Source: Stenotrophomonas koreensis (GTDB lineage Bacteria > Pseudomonadota > Gammaproteobacteria > Xanthomonadales > Xanthomonadaceae). From it: 64,000 nt of DNA. Below the pieces are notes generated by a model. That model did no database searches, was not told the DNA's origin, and saw only the letters and a list, made by a program, of their open reading frames with translations. Shown piece after piece: positions 45,383 through 53,387 of this stretch (position 1 is its first letter; every line of letters begins with the position of its first letter). A program made the translations under genes and the position numbers. The stretch lies in contig NZ_LDJH01000011.1 of assembly GCF_001431525.1 (NCBI RefSeq), forward strand, positions 124,001-188,000, read 5' to 3'.

Positions 45383-46102
45383 ATGTCCGCCCCGCTGTTG
45401 ATCATCCAGACCGGTAAACCGCTGCCCTCGCTCAACCGCTACGGCAGCCTTGCCCATTGGATCCGCGTCGCGGCCGGGGTGCCGGCACGCCAGACCCGGG
45501 TGGTCGATGTCAGTGCCGGCCAGCCGCTGCCGCGGCTGGAAAACCTCGCCGGGGTGGTGGTCAGCGGCTCGGCGGCGTATGTCACCGACCGCGCGCCCTG
45601 GAGCGAGGCCACCGCCACCTGGTTGGCCGAGGCGGTCGCCGCCCGGCTGCCGGTGCTGGGCATCTGCTACGGCCACCAGCTGCTGGCGCATGCACTCGGT
45701 GGCGAGGTCGGGTTCAATCCGGCCGGCCGCGAATCGGGCACGATCGCACTGCAGCTGCGCGCCGAAGCCGCCGACGACCCGCTGTTTGCCGGCCTGCCCG
45801 CCACCCTGCCGGCCCACGCCACCCACCTGCAGACCGTACTGACCCCGCCACCGGGAGCCACCGTGCTGGCAGCCTCGGCGCGCGACAACTGCCAGGCCTT
45901 CCGCGTCGGCCCGCAGGCCTGGGGGGTCCAGTTCCATCCCGAGTTCGCCACCCACCACATGCGCGGCTACCTGCGCGAACGCGCGCAATGCATTGCCCGC
46001 CACGGCGGTGATGCGCGTCAGCTGGTCCGCCAGGTGCATGCCGCCCCACAGGCACGCCACCTGCTGCGCCGTTTCATCCGCCAAACCCGGCTGGCTGCCT
46101 GA
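45383..46102 (+). CDS. Class I glutamine amidotransferase-like protein
   Basis: 239 residues from ATG 45383 (MSAPLLIIQTGKPLPSL). The class I GATase triad is present: nucleophile C95 in GICYGHQLLAHALGG, and the HPE pair in GVQFHPEF. There is no fused synthetase domain. Close relatives are annotated as glutamine amidotransferase or GMP-synthase-like; some act as gamma-glutamyl hydrolases. No synthetase partner lies nearby, so the acceptor is unknown. It stands alone on the plus strand. Confidence 0.85.
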   Translation: MSAPLLIIQTGKPLPSLNRYGSLAHWIRVAAGVPARQTRVVDVSAGQPLPRLENLAGVVVSGSAAYVTDRAPWSEATATWLAEAVAARLPVLGICYGHQLLAHALGGEVGFNPAGRESGTIALQLRAEAADDPLFAGLPATLPAHATHLQTVLTPPPGATVLAASARDNCQAFRVGPQAWGVQFHPEFATHHMRGYLRERAQCIARHGGDARQLVRQVHAAPQARHLLRRFIRQTRLAA

Positions 46103-46181
46103 GCGCCGCCAACGCCGGCGCGGAAAACAGCGATAATCCACCCTCGTCGGCCCCGCCGACCGCAAGTTGATCAAAGGGCGT

Positions 46182-47105
46182 ATGACTGATATCCGCAAGG
46201 TGCCGGCCGCTGCCGGCGCACGCTGGCTGATGGCCGGCTTTACCGTCTGGCGCAGCGCGCCGCTGCGGCTGGGACAGCTGGGCATGCTGTTCGGGCTGGT
46301 GGTGATGCTGGGCGTCACCCTGTCGGCATTGAACCCGGCACTGGGCATTGTGCTGCAGCTGCTGATCCTGTTTGCCGTGCCGGTGATGATGGGCGGGCTG
46401 ATCTGGGCGGTGCGCGAGGCCGAACACGGCCGCCTGCCACGCCCCGGCCACCTGCTCGAAGGCACCCGCAACGGGCGCATGCCGCACCTGATGCTGGCCG
46501 TGCTGCCGTATTTCCTCGCCGGTATCGTGCTGGGCCTGCTGCAGCTGCTGCTGGTCGGCCAGGAAGGCGTGCAACGCTGGCTGGACGTACAGCAGGAACT
46601 GCAGCAGCTCAGCCAGAGCGGCCAGCAGGTCAGCCAGGAGCGCCTGTACGAGCTGGCGGCGACCCTGCCGGTCTACCGCACCCTGCTGTGGATGGCGATC
46701 AGCGTGCTGACCACGCTGGCGGTGGCGCTGATGCTGGCGCTGATGCTGCCGCAGGTGATGTTCGAGCAGCGCAATGGCTGGCAGGCGCTGGCTGCCAGCC
46801 TGCGCGCCGGGCTGGCCAACCTGCCGGCGATGGTGGTGCTGTATGCCAGCGTACTGGTCAGCCTGGTGGCGCTGAACATCGCCGCCTTCGTGGTGCTGCT
46901 GGTGGTCTCGCTGATCCTCGGCCCGGCGCTGGCCCTGGTACTGATCCTGATGCTGTACACCGGCACCCTGCTGCCGGTGCTGGCCGGCGCGGTGTATGCC
47001 GCGTGGAAGGACCTGTTCAGCCTGCCGCCACTGCCGGGCAGCCACCCCGGCAACGGCACCCCGTCGGCAGCCAGCGAATCCCGCCCGGACGTGTTCGAGG
47101 CCTGA
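46182..47105 (+). CDS. BPSS1780-type multi-pass membrane protein
   Basis: 307 residues from ATG 46182 (MTDIRKVPAAAGARWLMAGF); an in-frame TTG fifteen bases upstream is less likely. The start VPAAAGARWLMAGFTVWRSAP matches the BPSS1780 family opening, and about six hydrophobic segments follow. A GATAAT at 46132-46137 could be the -10 box. The family is widespread in Beta- and Gammaproteobacteria and of unknown function. Ends 26 bases before a strong terminator. Confidence 0.78.
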   Translation: MTDIRKVPAAAGARWLMAGFTVWRSAPLRLGQLGMLFGLVVMLGVTLSALNPALGIVLQLLILFAVPVMMGGLIWAVREAEHGRLPRPGHLLEGTRNGRMPHLMLAVLPYFLAGIVLGLLQLLLVGQEGVQRWLDVQQELQQLSQSGQQVSQERLYELAATLPVYRTLLWMAISVLTTLAVALMLALMLPQVMFEQRNGWQALAASLRAGLANLPAMVVLYASVLVSLVALNIAAFVVLLVVSLILGPALALVLILMLYTGTLLPVLAGAVYAAWKDLFSLPPLPGSHPGNGTPSAASESRPDVFEA

Positions 47106-47131
47106 GCCTGCCACGGCCTTCCGGCACCAAC

Positions 47132-47158
47132 AAAAACCCCGGCATGGCCGGGGTTTTT
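47132..47158 (+). terminator. Bidirectional rho-independent terminator
   Basis: CCCCGGC pairs with GCCGGGG around ATG, flanked by five A on the left and five T on the right. The symmetry lets it work for both strands; it ends the membrane-protein transcript. Confidence 0.9.
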
Positions 47159-47312
47159 CATCACCAGCGCGGCGGAAGCACCGCCCCGTTAGCCCAAGAC
47201 GCGGACAGCCCTGCCGGCAATGGCCCGGCATCGTTTTGCTGCTGATCGCGCCAGGATTGCCCCTGCAACAACCCGGCGTGTGCACCGGGCCGATTTCGTG
47301 GGCGCCACCAAC

Positions 47313-47668
47313 GCATCGCGGCCAAGGCCGCTCCCACAAAAGCTAACGGCATCGCGGCAAGGGGGCTGCAACCCCAGGGGCGCAGGCTGTTGGAGTCTTT
47401 CAGCGGCAGCGACAACTGCAACAGCGCTGCAACCCCAGGCGCGCGGGCGGTTGTGGGAGTGCGCTTGCGCACGATGGGCTTCCCAGCCAAGGCAAACATT
47501 GCGAGCAAACCCGCTGCTTACAAGCAGGCAGCGACCTGCAGGCAACGTTTTTGTTGCAGCGGTGCTCGCGGCGGGCATCGCCATCGTGTTTTGTGTGGGA
47601 GTCAAGCTCGGAAGCGAGGCGTTGCAGCAGCGGCGCGGATGATCGCGGTTCGCGCGCAAGCGCGTTAC
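47313..47668. repeat. Second cluster of REP-like hairpins in a 540-bp gene-free gap
   Basis: Between the terminator at 47158 and the tatC stop at 47702 no gene is convincing. REP-like units are seen at 47313-47337 (exact inverted match to 35582-35606), at 47453-47478 (GTGGGAGTGCGC-TT-GCGCAC) and near 47650-47668 (GCGCGCAAGCGCG). A short word, GCTGCAACCCCAGG, also occurs twice (about 47366 and 47427). Confidence 0.7.
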
Positions 47669-47701
47669 CTGCCCGTACGGTCAAAGCCCGCAGCGGCAGG
47701 C

Positions 47702-48442
47702 TCAGCCGGCGGCGTCGCGGGCCAGCGGCCGCGGCAGCAGCCAGCGCGAGGCATGGATGCCCAGCTCGTACAGCAGGCACATCGGGATGGCCAGCATCAG
47801 CTGCGAGATCACATCCGGCGGGGTAACGATGGCGGCGATGACGAAAATGCCGACCACCGCGTAACCACGTGCTTCCTTGAGCTGGGCCGGACTGACCCAG
47901 CCCAGCAGCACCAGGATCACCATCGCCACCGGCAGCTCGAAGCTCAGGCCGAAGGCCAGGAACAGGGCGAGCACGAAATCCAGATAGGCGCCGGCATCGG
48001 GGGTCACCGCAATGACATCGGCACCGAAACTGGTCAGGAAATGGAACACCGCCGGCAGCACCAGCAAGAACGCGAACGCACAGCCGGCATAGAACAGCGC
48101 CACCGCCGAGGCCAGCAAGGGCAAGGCGAGGCGTTTTTCGCGCGCATACAGCGCCGGAGCCACGAAGGCCCAGGTCTGGTACAGCAGCCACGGCATGCTG
48201 ATGAACAGCGCGCAGAACATCGCCAGTTTCAGCGGCGCGAAGAAGGCCCCGGCCGGGTTGGTGGCAATGATGCTCTGCCCAGCCGGCAACAGGCTGGTCA
48301 ACGGCTGTGCCAGCCAACCGTACAGCTTCGCCGCAAACGGCAGCAGGCACAGCAGCACGACGAAAAAGCCGGCCAGCGCGCGCAGCAGGCGGCCACGCAG
48401 CTCGATCAGGTGTTCAATCAACGGCGCATCGGTATCAGCCAC
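47702..48442 (-). CDS. tatC: Sec-independent protein translocase TatC
   Basis: 246 residues. The start is taken at GTG 48442 (ADTDAPLIEHLIELRGRL), because GAGGAG lies seven bases upstream and this is where family similarity begins; a GTG three bases earlier or one at 48475 is possible. The six-helix TatC plan is visible, with the N-terminal IEHLIELRGRL and the SMPWLLYQTWAFVAPALYAREKR block that recognises twin-arginine signals. It overlaps the end of tatB by 8 bp. Confidence 0.95.
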   Translation of the reverse strand: MADTDAPLIEHLIELRGRLLRALAGFFVVLLCLLPFAAKLYGWLAQPLTSLLPAGQSIIATNPAGAFFAPLKLAMFCALFISMPWLLYQTWAFVAPALYAREKRLALPLLASAVALFYAGCAFAFLLVLPAVFHFLTSFGADVIAVTPDAGAYLDFVLALFLAFGLSFELPVAMVILVLLGWVSPAQLKEARGYAVVGIFVIAAIVTPPDVISQLMLAIPMCLLYELGIHASRWLLPRPLARDAAG

Positions 48443-48890
48443 CACGCTGCTCCTCGCCCTGCGGCGTTGTTGCACCGGGCAATGGCCCTTCCAGCGACAC
48501 GCTGCGCCCGGCCACCGCTACCGGCTCTGCCTCCGCCACGGCGTCGGCATCAACGTCGGCAGCCAGCGTCACCGGCTCTGCGGTCGAAGACGGCAAGGCG
48601 TCCGTGCTGGCGGCCACGGCGGCCGCCGGCGCAGCAGCGAGCGCCTGCTCGACACTGCCCAGCTGGCCGGCAATCTCGCGGGCCTGGGCGCGCGCGCTGT
48701 CGATACTGCGCTTGAGGTCTTCGGCAGCCATCTCGCGCTCGAACTCGGTCTTCACCGAATCCCACTGGCTGCGCGCACGGCGCACCCACAGCCCGGTGAA
48801 ACGCGCCGCCTTCGGCAGCCGTTCGGGCCCGAGTACCAGCAGCGCGACCACCGCGATCAGCAGGATTTCGGAAAAGCCGACATCAAACAC
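48435..48890 (-). CDS. tatB: Sec-independent protein translocase TatB
   Basis: 151 residues. MFDVGFSEILLIAVVALLVLGPERLPKAAR is the TatB membrane helix and hinge, with the diagnostic Glu in the helix and GPERLP. An amphipathic helix follows, then a low-complexity Ala/Val-rich tail. TatB with TatC forms the receptor for folded proteins bearing RR signals. Middle gene of the tatABC operon, 14 bp after tatA. Confidence 0.95.
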   Translation of the reverse strand: MFDVGFSEILLIAVVALLVLGPERLPKAARFTGLWVRRARSQWDSVKTEFEREMAAEDLKRSIDSARAQAREIAGQLGSVEQALAAAPAAAVAASTDALPSSTAEPVTLAADVDADAVAEAEPVAVAGRSVSLEGPLPGATTPQGEEQRGG

Positions 48891-48904
48891 GGCAGGACAA
48901 CCGC

Positions 48905-49132
48905 TCAGTCACGCGGCTGGGAGGCATCGGCCTTGGCGGCCTTGTCCTTGTCGCCGGTGGCGGCCTCGTTGCCCAGCTGCGCGGTGGGCTTGTCGTCCTC
49001 GCGCATGCCCTTCTTGAATTCCTTGACCGCCGAGCCGAGGTCCTTGGCACCACTGGTCAGGCGCTTGGTGCCGAATACCAGCAGCACCACCGCCAGCACG
49101 ATCAGCCAATGCCAGATACTGAAACTGCCCAT
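48905..49132 (-). CDS. tatA: Sec-independent protein translocase TatA
   Basis: 75 residues from ATG 49132 ([21 protein letters not shown]). The TatA plan is complete: short helix, hinge FGTKRL, amphipathic helix [17 protein letters not shown], and a charged tail. TatA multimers form the pore. An ATG two codons upstream is in frame but GS-F-S-I-W-H is the usual start. First gene of tatABC; the twin-arginine clients in this window include the two TldD proteins and the DUF4159 protein. Confidence 0.95.
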   Translation of the reverse strand: MGSFSIWHWLIVLAVVLLVFGTKRLTSGAKDLGSAVKEFKKGMREDDKPTAQLGNEAATGDKDKAAKADASQPRD

Positions 49133-49216
49133 GATCAATCCACGCTCAAAGAAGTACAGCGCCGAGGATAACCCAGCGCTGTTGCCGCAGTCGTCATGAC
49201 CAGAGACCTGGATCTT

Positions 49217-50092
49217 TCAATCCAGGGTTTCGGTGCGGATCTCGCCTTCACTGACCGGCTGGAAGCCCTGCTGCGCCGGCGGCTGGGCGCTGCTGTTCAG
49301 TGGTGCGGTCTGGGCGCCGGCCGGCTCGGCAGCCGGGGCGTTGACCACGACCGCGGCACTGCGCGCGGCCGGTGCGCTGGCGGTGGGGGTGCCATTGCGG
49401 TTGCCACGGGCTGAATAGGTTGCCTCTTCCAGGCGATCACGGAAACCGACCACGTCCTGCGACGGCGATTCGTTGATCCGGCCTTCGATGATCATCCGCG
49501 GCGTGGTGCCGGGGCCGTAGGCATCCAGGTTGGCGGCATCGTCGATCTGCAGCACCGCGCCATCGAGCGCGACCCCGGCAAACAGGCCGCGGGCACGCGA
49601 CCACGACCAGATCTCGGCCTTGAGCTGGCCATCGGTAGCGGCGGCGGCACTGCGCCCGACCGGGCCGGCAGCGACACCGGCATCGGCGCCGAGGGTGAAC
49701 TTGCCGTTGACGATGTTGTCCAGCGAGCGGTCGTTGCGGAACACCAGGATCACATCGGAGGACTGCACCCCGGCCTGGAAGCCGATGCTGCCACCGGTGA
49801 GCTTGATGAACACCGGGTTGGACCAGCTGCCATCGGCATTCTTGACCGACATCAGGCCATGGCCACGACGGCCACCGATCACCAGTCCAGCCTTGATCGT
49901 GTCCGGAATCACCACCACCGCGCGGGCCTCGTCAAGCAGTTTGTCCGGAATGGCCTGCTCGGGAATGTTCTGGATTTCGGCCAGGACACGGATGGCATTG
50001 CGCGAACGCTGGTCTTCCTGCGGGCCGGCAAACGCCGGAGCAGTGGCCGCCAGCGCAGCGGACAGCAGGATCAAGCGGGGCAGGCTACGCAT
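49217..50092 (-). CDS. SYLF (Ysc84/DUF500) domain exported protein
   Basis: 291 residues from ATG 50092, with GGGAG as ribosome-binding site and a signal peptide (MRSLPRLILLSAALAATAPAFA). The body is a SYLF domain: IPDKLLDEARAVVVIPDTIKAG, GRRGHGLMSVKNADGSWSNP, and GSIGFQAGVQSSDVILVF. SYLF domains bind lipids, including phosphoinositides in eukaryotes; bacterial members are periplasmic and uncharacterised. The C-terminal 60 residues are a low-complexity Ala/Pro/Gln tail. Divergent from hemH across 153 bp. Confidence 0.88.
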   Translation of the reverse strand: MRSLPRLILLSAALAATAPAFAGPQEDQRSRNAIRVLAEIQNIPEQAIPDKLLDEARAVVVIPDTIKAGLVIGGRRGHGLMSVKNADGSWSNPVFIKLTGGSIGFQAGVQSSDVILVFRNDRSLDNIVNGKFTLGADAGVAAGPVGRSAAAATDGQLKAEIWSWSRARGLFAGVALDGAVLQIDDAANLDAYGPGTTPRMIIEGRINESPSQDVVGFRDRLEEATYSARGNRNGTPTASAPAARSAAVVVNAPAAEPAGAQTAPLNSSAQPPAQQGFQPVSEGEIRTETLD

Positions 50093-50245
50093 GGAGATCT
50101 CCCAAGGACTGGTCAGCAAGATAAAGCAAGATGCCGCAATTGGGACGCAATGGATGAATCGCGTCCAACCCGGTTTGGCCCCGGCTATCGCTGCGATGGC
50201 GCCTGCCGCGTCGATTGAAGCTGCCGGCGGTGTCAGAATGCGCCC

Positions 50246-51208
50246 ATGCATACTCAAGCCGATACCGCCGTCATCCTCGTCAACCTGGGCACGCCGGAGG
50301 CGCCGACCGCGCCGGCCGTACGCCGTTACCTGGCGCAGTTCCTGAGCGACCAGCGGGTGGTATCGATCCCACCGCTGCTGTGGCAACCGCTGCTGCGCGG
50401 GATCATCCTGCCGCTGCGTTCGCGCAAGTCGGCCGAGAAATACGCCCAGGTCTGGCTGCCTGAAGGCTCGCCGCTGGCGGTGTATACCGCCGGGCTGGCC
50501 CGGGCGCTGGCCACGCAGCTGCCGCAGATGCGCGTGCTGCATGCCATGCGCTATGGCCAGCCGGCGCTGGCCACGGTGATGGACCAGGCGGTGGCCGACG
50601 GCGCCCGGCGCCTGATCGTACTGCCGCTGTACCCGCAGTACTCCACCACCACCACCGCCTCGGTGATCGATGTGGTGCAGCAGTGGCGGTTGCGCCACCA
50701 GGCCACCGAGGTGGTCACGGTCAACGATTACCCGGTGCAGCGCGAATGGGTGGAGGCGGTAGCCGACTCCATCCGCAGCTACTGGCAGGCGCACGGCCAG
50801 CCGGAAAAGCTGGTGTTTTCCTTCCACGGCATCCCGCAGCGGGTGGCCAACAACGGCGACCCCTACCCGCAGCAGTGCCAGGCCAGCGCGCAGGCCATTG
50901 CCGATGCGCTCGGGCTGGCGCCGGAACAATGGGCGATGGGCTTCCAGTCGCGCTTTGGCAAGGAGAAGTGGCTGCAGCCCTACGCCGAGCCGATGCTGTG
51001 GGAAATGGCCGAGGCCGGGGTCAAGCGCATCGACGTGGCCTGCCCCGGGTTTGCCACCGACTGCCTGGAAACCCTGGAGGAAGTGGCGATGGGCTTTACC
51101 GAAACCCTGGCCGAGCGCGGGGCGAGCATGCGCTACATCCCGTGCCTGAATGATTCACCGGCGCACGCCCGTGCGCTGGCGGCGGTGGTCAACGCCCACG
51201 CCGGCTGA
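50246..51208 (+). CDS. hemH: Ferrochelatase
   Basis: 320 residues, of normal length. The family start [19 protein letters not shown], and the metal-binding FSFHGIP with H194 are present; the C-terminal block [14 protein letters not shown] carries the conserved acidic residues. It inserts ferrous iron into protoporphyrin IX, the last step of haem b synthesis, at the inner membrane face. Single gene, convergent with bioY with a 6-bp gap between stops. Confidence 0.96.
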   Translation: MHTQADTAVILVNLGTPEAPTAPAVRRYLAQFLSDQRVVSIPPLLWQPLLRGIILPLRSRKSAEKYAQVWLPEGSPLAVYTAGLARALATQLPQMRVLHAMRYGQPALATVMDQAVADGARRLIVLPLYPQYSTTTTASVIDVVQQWRLRHQATEVVTVNDYPVQREWVEAVADSIRSYWQAHGQPEKLVFSFHGIPQRVANNGDPYPQQCQASAQAIADALGLAPEQWAMGFQSRFGKEKWLQPYAEPMLWEMAEAGVKRIDVACPGFATDCLETLEEVAMGFTETLAERGASMRYIPCLNDSPAHARALAAVVNAHAG

Positions 51209-51214
51209 AGCGGC

Positions 51215-51772
51215 TCAGCACTGGCCGCGGCGCAGGCCCGGCCAGCGGCGGTGCACGGCACTGGCCAGCACCGCCATCAGCGCGTTCTTGAGCACATCCC
51301 CGGGCCAGTAGCGCAGGTCGATCGACAGCGCCTGCAGTGGGGTGATCTCCAGCGCGCGGACCAGCCCGGCGATCCCCAGCGGATGCAGCACCAGCACGCT
51401 GCCGGCCAGGCCACAGGCAAACAGCCACAGCGGACGCGGCGTGCTGCCGGCCGGCATCACCCGCCAGACCAGGCCACCGCCGAGCAGCGCCAGCAACGGA
51501 AACGCCAGCAGGTAACCGGCACTGGCACCGTTCAGCACCGCCACGCCGGCCGCTCCGCCGGAAAACACCGGTGCCCCGGCCAGCCCCAGGCCCAGGTACA
51601 GCAGCACCGCCACGGCACCGCGCCAGGGTCCGAGCACGGCGCCGGCCAGGATCACCGCAAACGACTGCAGGGTGACCGGCACCGGCCCCAGCGGCAACGC
51701 CGGCAGCCGCGCGCACAGCACGATCAGGCCCACACCCAGCAGCAACGGCAGCAAACGCACAACCCGGTTCAT
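51215..51772 (-). CDS. bioY: BioY, biotin transporter S component
   Basis: 185 residues from ATG 51772 (MNRVVRLLPLLLGVGLIVL); the frame extends 41 codons upstream, but those residues overlap the promoter of the divergent hydrolase. Six hydrophobic helices and the BioY signature LPLGPVPVTLQSFAVILAGAVLG with the GAPVF block are visible. BioY binds biotin and transports it alone or with an ECF module; no ecfA/T gene is adjacent. Confidence 0.92.
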   Translation of the reverse strand: MNRVVRLLPLLLGVGLIVLCARLPALPLGPVPVTLQSFAVILAGAVLGPWRGAVAVLLYLGLGLAGAPVFSGGAAGVAVLNGASAGYLLAFPLLALLGGGLVWRVMPAGSTPRPLWLFACGLAGSVLVLHPLGIAGLVRALEITPLQALSIDLRYWPGDVLKNALMAVLASAVHRRWPGLRRGQC

Positions 51773-51909
51773 CGGCAACTCGACAGCAAACGGGCGCCCA
51801 CACTGCCGGGCAAACCCGTCGCAGGCAAGCCAGGCCGCTGGCGGGCATTGCCGCGCCCGTCCCCGCCACCTACTGTCTGCCCCTTCCACCGTCATTGCCC
51901 TGCCTGCCG

Positions 51910-52788
51910 ATGCCTGCCACCGCCCCTGTCACCGAATTCGAACTGGCGCTGCCGGCAGCACGCCTGACCGGCCGGCGCTGGGGCCGTCCGGGAGCCACTC
52001 CGGTGCTGGCCGTGCATGGCTGGCTGGACAACGCCGCCAGTTTCGACCGCCTGGCGCCGCTGCTGGTGGCCGGCCTGGACTGGGACCTGCTGGCAATCGA
52101 CCTGCCCGGCCACGGCCACAGCAGCTGGCTGGCCAATGGCTACAGCCAGGCCCAGCACGCGGCTGCCCTGCTCGGCCTGCTCGATGCGCTGGACTGGCAG
52201 CGGGTCACCCTGCTCGGGCACTCACTGGGTGCCAGCATCGCCACCCTGCTCGCGGCCAGCCTGCCCGAGCGGGTGCAGCAGCTGGTCTGCATCGATGCCC
52301 TCGGCCCGCTGAGCGCGCCGCCAGCACAGACCGCCAGCCGGCTGCGCGACTACCTGCTGGCGGTCCAGCCCGGCCAGCGCCGCCCGCCACGGCCACTGCC
52401 CAGCCCGGCGCATGCAGTGCGTGCGCGGGTGCAGGCCAATGGCTTGAGCCCCGCCAATGCCCGGGCGCTGGTCGAGCGGGGCCTGCGCCAGGACGGTGAC
52501 CACTGGGTCTGGCGCACCGATCCGGCACTGACCCTGCCCAGTGCCGTCTACATGGACGAGGCCCAGGTACAGGCGCTGCTGGCGGCGGTCCGCTGCCCGA
52601 GCCTGCTGCTGCAGGCCGATCCACCCGGTCGTTTCATCGCGCCGGAACTGCAGCAGCAGCGCCAGGCCTGCCTGCCGGGCCTGCAGACCGTGCGCCTGGG
52701 CGGCGGGCATCATCTGCACATGGAAAACGCCCACGCGGCGGCTTCAGCGATCCTGGCCTTTGTCAACAAAGCTGAATCGAAAGCTTGA
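51910..52788 (+). CDS. Alpha/beta hydrolase, serine hydrolase-like
   Basis: 292 residues from ATG 51910. The fold is marked by VLAVHGWLDNAASF (oxyanion HG), LLAIDLPGHGHS, the nucleophile elbow LLGHSLGAS with S105, and late LGGGHHLHMENA bearing the catalytic His. The pattern is close to the SERHL-type hydrolases. Substrate unknown. No operon partner; a decayed chemoreceptor remnant follows. Confidence 0.82.
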   Translation: MPATAPVTEFELALPAARLTGRRWGRPGATPVLAVHGWLDNAASFDRLAPLLVAGLDWDLLAIDLPGHGHSSWLANGYSQAQHAAALLGLLDALDWQRVTLLGHSLGASIATLLAASLPERVQQLVCIDALGPLSAPPAQTASRLRDYLLAVQPGQRRPPRPLPSPAHAVRARVQANGLSPANARALVERGLRQDGDHWVWRTDPALTLPSAVYMDEAQVQALLAAVRCPSLLLQADPPGRFIAPELQQQRQACLPGLQTVRLGGGHHLHMENAHAAASAILAFVNKAESKA

Positions 52789-52884
52789 GCTGAGTCACAC
52801 CAGGATTCACTTTTCCCGCGCACGGCCGTTACCCGCAGCAGATCCCCACGACCTGCTGACCAAAGGGCCGGCTCGATTACGCGC

Positions 52885-53152
52885 ATGCTGTTCCGTCGTC
52901 CGCTCACCCGTATGCCCACGGCCGTCATCGGCCTGTTGCTGTTGGCCCTGTGGCTGGGCTGGGTCAGTGCCGGATTTGCCGCCCTGGGCAGGCGGCCGCA
53001 GGCAGCCTGGCTGACCGCCTGGTGGCGATGCAGCATGACCTGCAGGCGCGCAACGCGCGCGAGCAGGTGCTCAATCAGGCCAATGCGCAGATATCCGTGC
53101 CTCACTGGATGCCTCGCGCACCGGGCTGATGCCGTGGCCGGGCGCGGTGCCA
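52885..53152 (+). pseudogene. Decayed methyl-accepting chemotaxis protein, N-terminal remnant
   Basis: Three chemoreceptor fragments lie in order but in three different frames. First comes a membrane segment (PTAVIGLLLLALWLGWVSAG) in the frame of 52885. Then a HAMP-to-linker piece, LADRLVAMQHDLQARNAREQ, from about 53010 in another frame. Then [13 protein letters not shown], the usual start of a chemoreceptor PAS domain, at 53093-53131 in the third. Stops follow and the PAS and signalling domains are missing. At least two frameshifts and a large deletion are needed. It lies directly upstream of an intact receptor gene, which suggests a former tandem receptor pair. The 52789-53387 gap holds nothing else but the promoter of that gene. 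Confidence 0.65.
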
Positions 53153-53271
53153 TGACCCCGCCAGCGGATCCGGCGCTGGCGCGGGGCCGCACAGCGGATG
53201 CGACGGGCACGGTCATTGCCAGACTTTCATGACAGGACGGGGAAAGAATCCGCGCCATCCGACCAACGGCG

Positions 53272-53298
53272 TCAAGCCGGACGCCCGGCGGCCGATAG
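53272..53298 (+). promoter_or_regulatory. Sigma-28 (FliA) type promoter of the chemoreceptor gene
   Basis: TCAAG at 53272-53276 and GCCGATAG at 53291-53298, with 19 bases from the start of one to the start of the other, match the FliA consensus (TAAAG and GCCGATAA) in sequence and spacing. It lies about 90 bases before the MCP start codon and places the gene in the flagellar late class. Confidence 0.8.
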
Positions 53299-53387
53299 AA
53301 ACCCTGCAGAGCGTGCGCGTCGAGCGCCGGCCTGTCCTGCCTGGCATCAGCTGCCACGCCCCCCCCACGCTCCAGCAGGAACACACC

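Noticed and set aside
47159..47701. Open frames between the membrane-protein gene and tatC
   Set aside because: They run through REP hairpins on both strands with no start context or domain.
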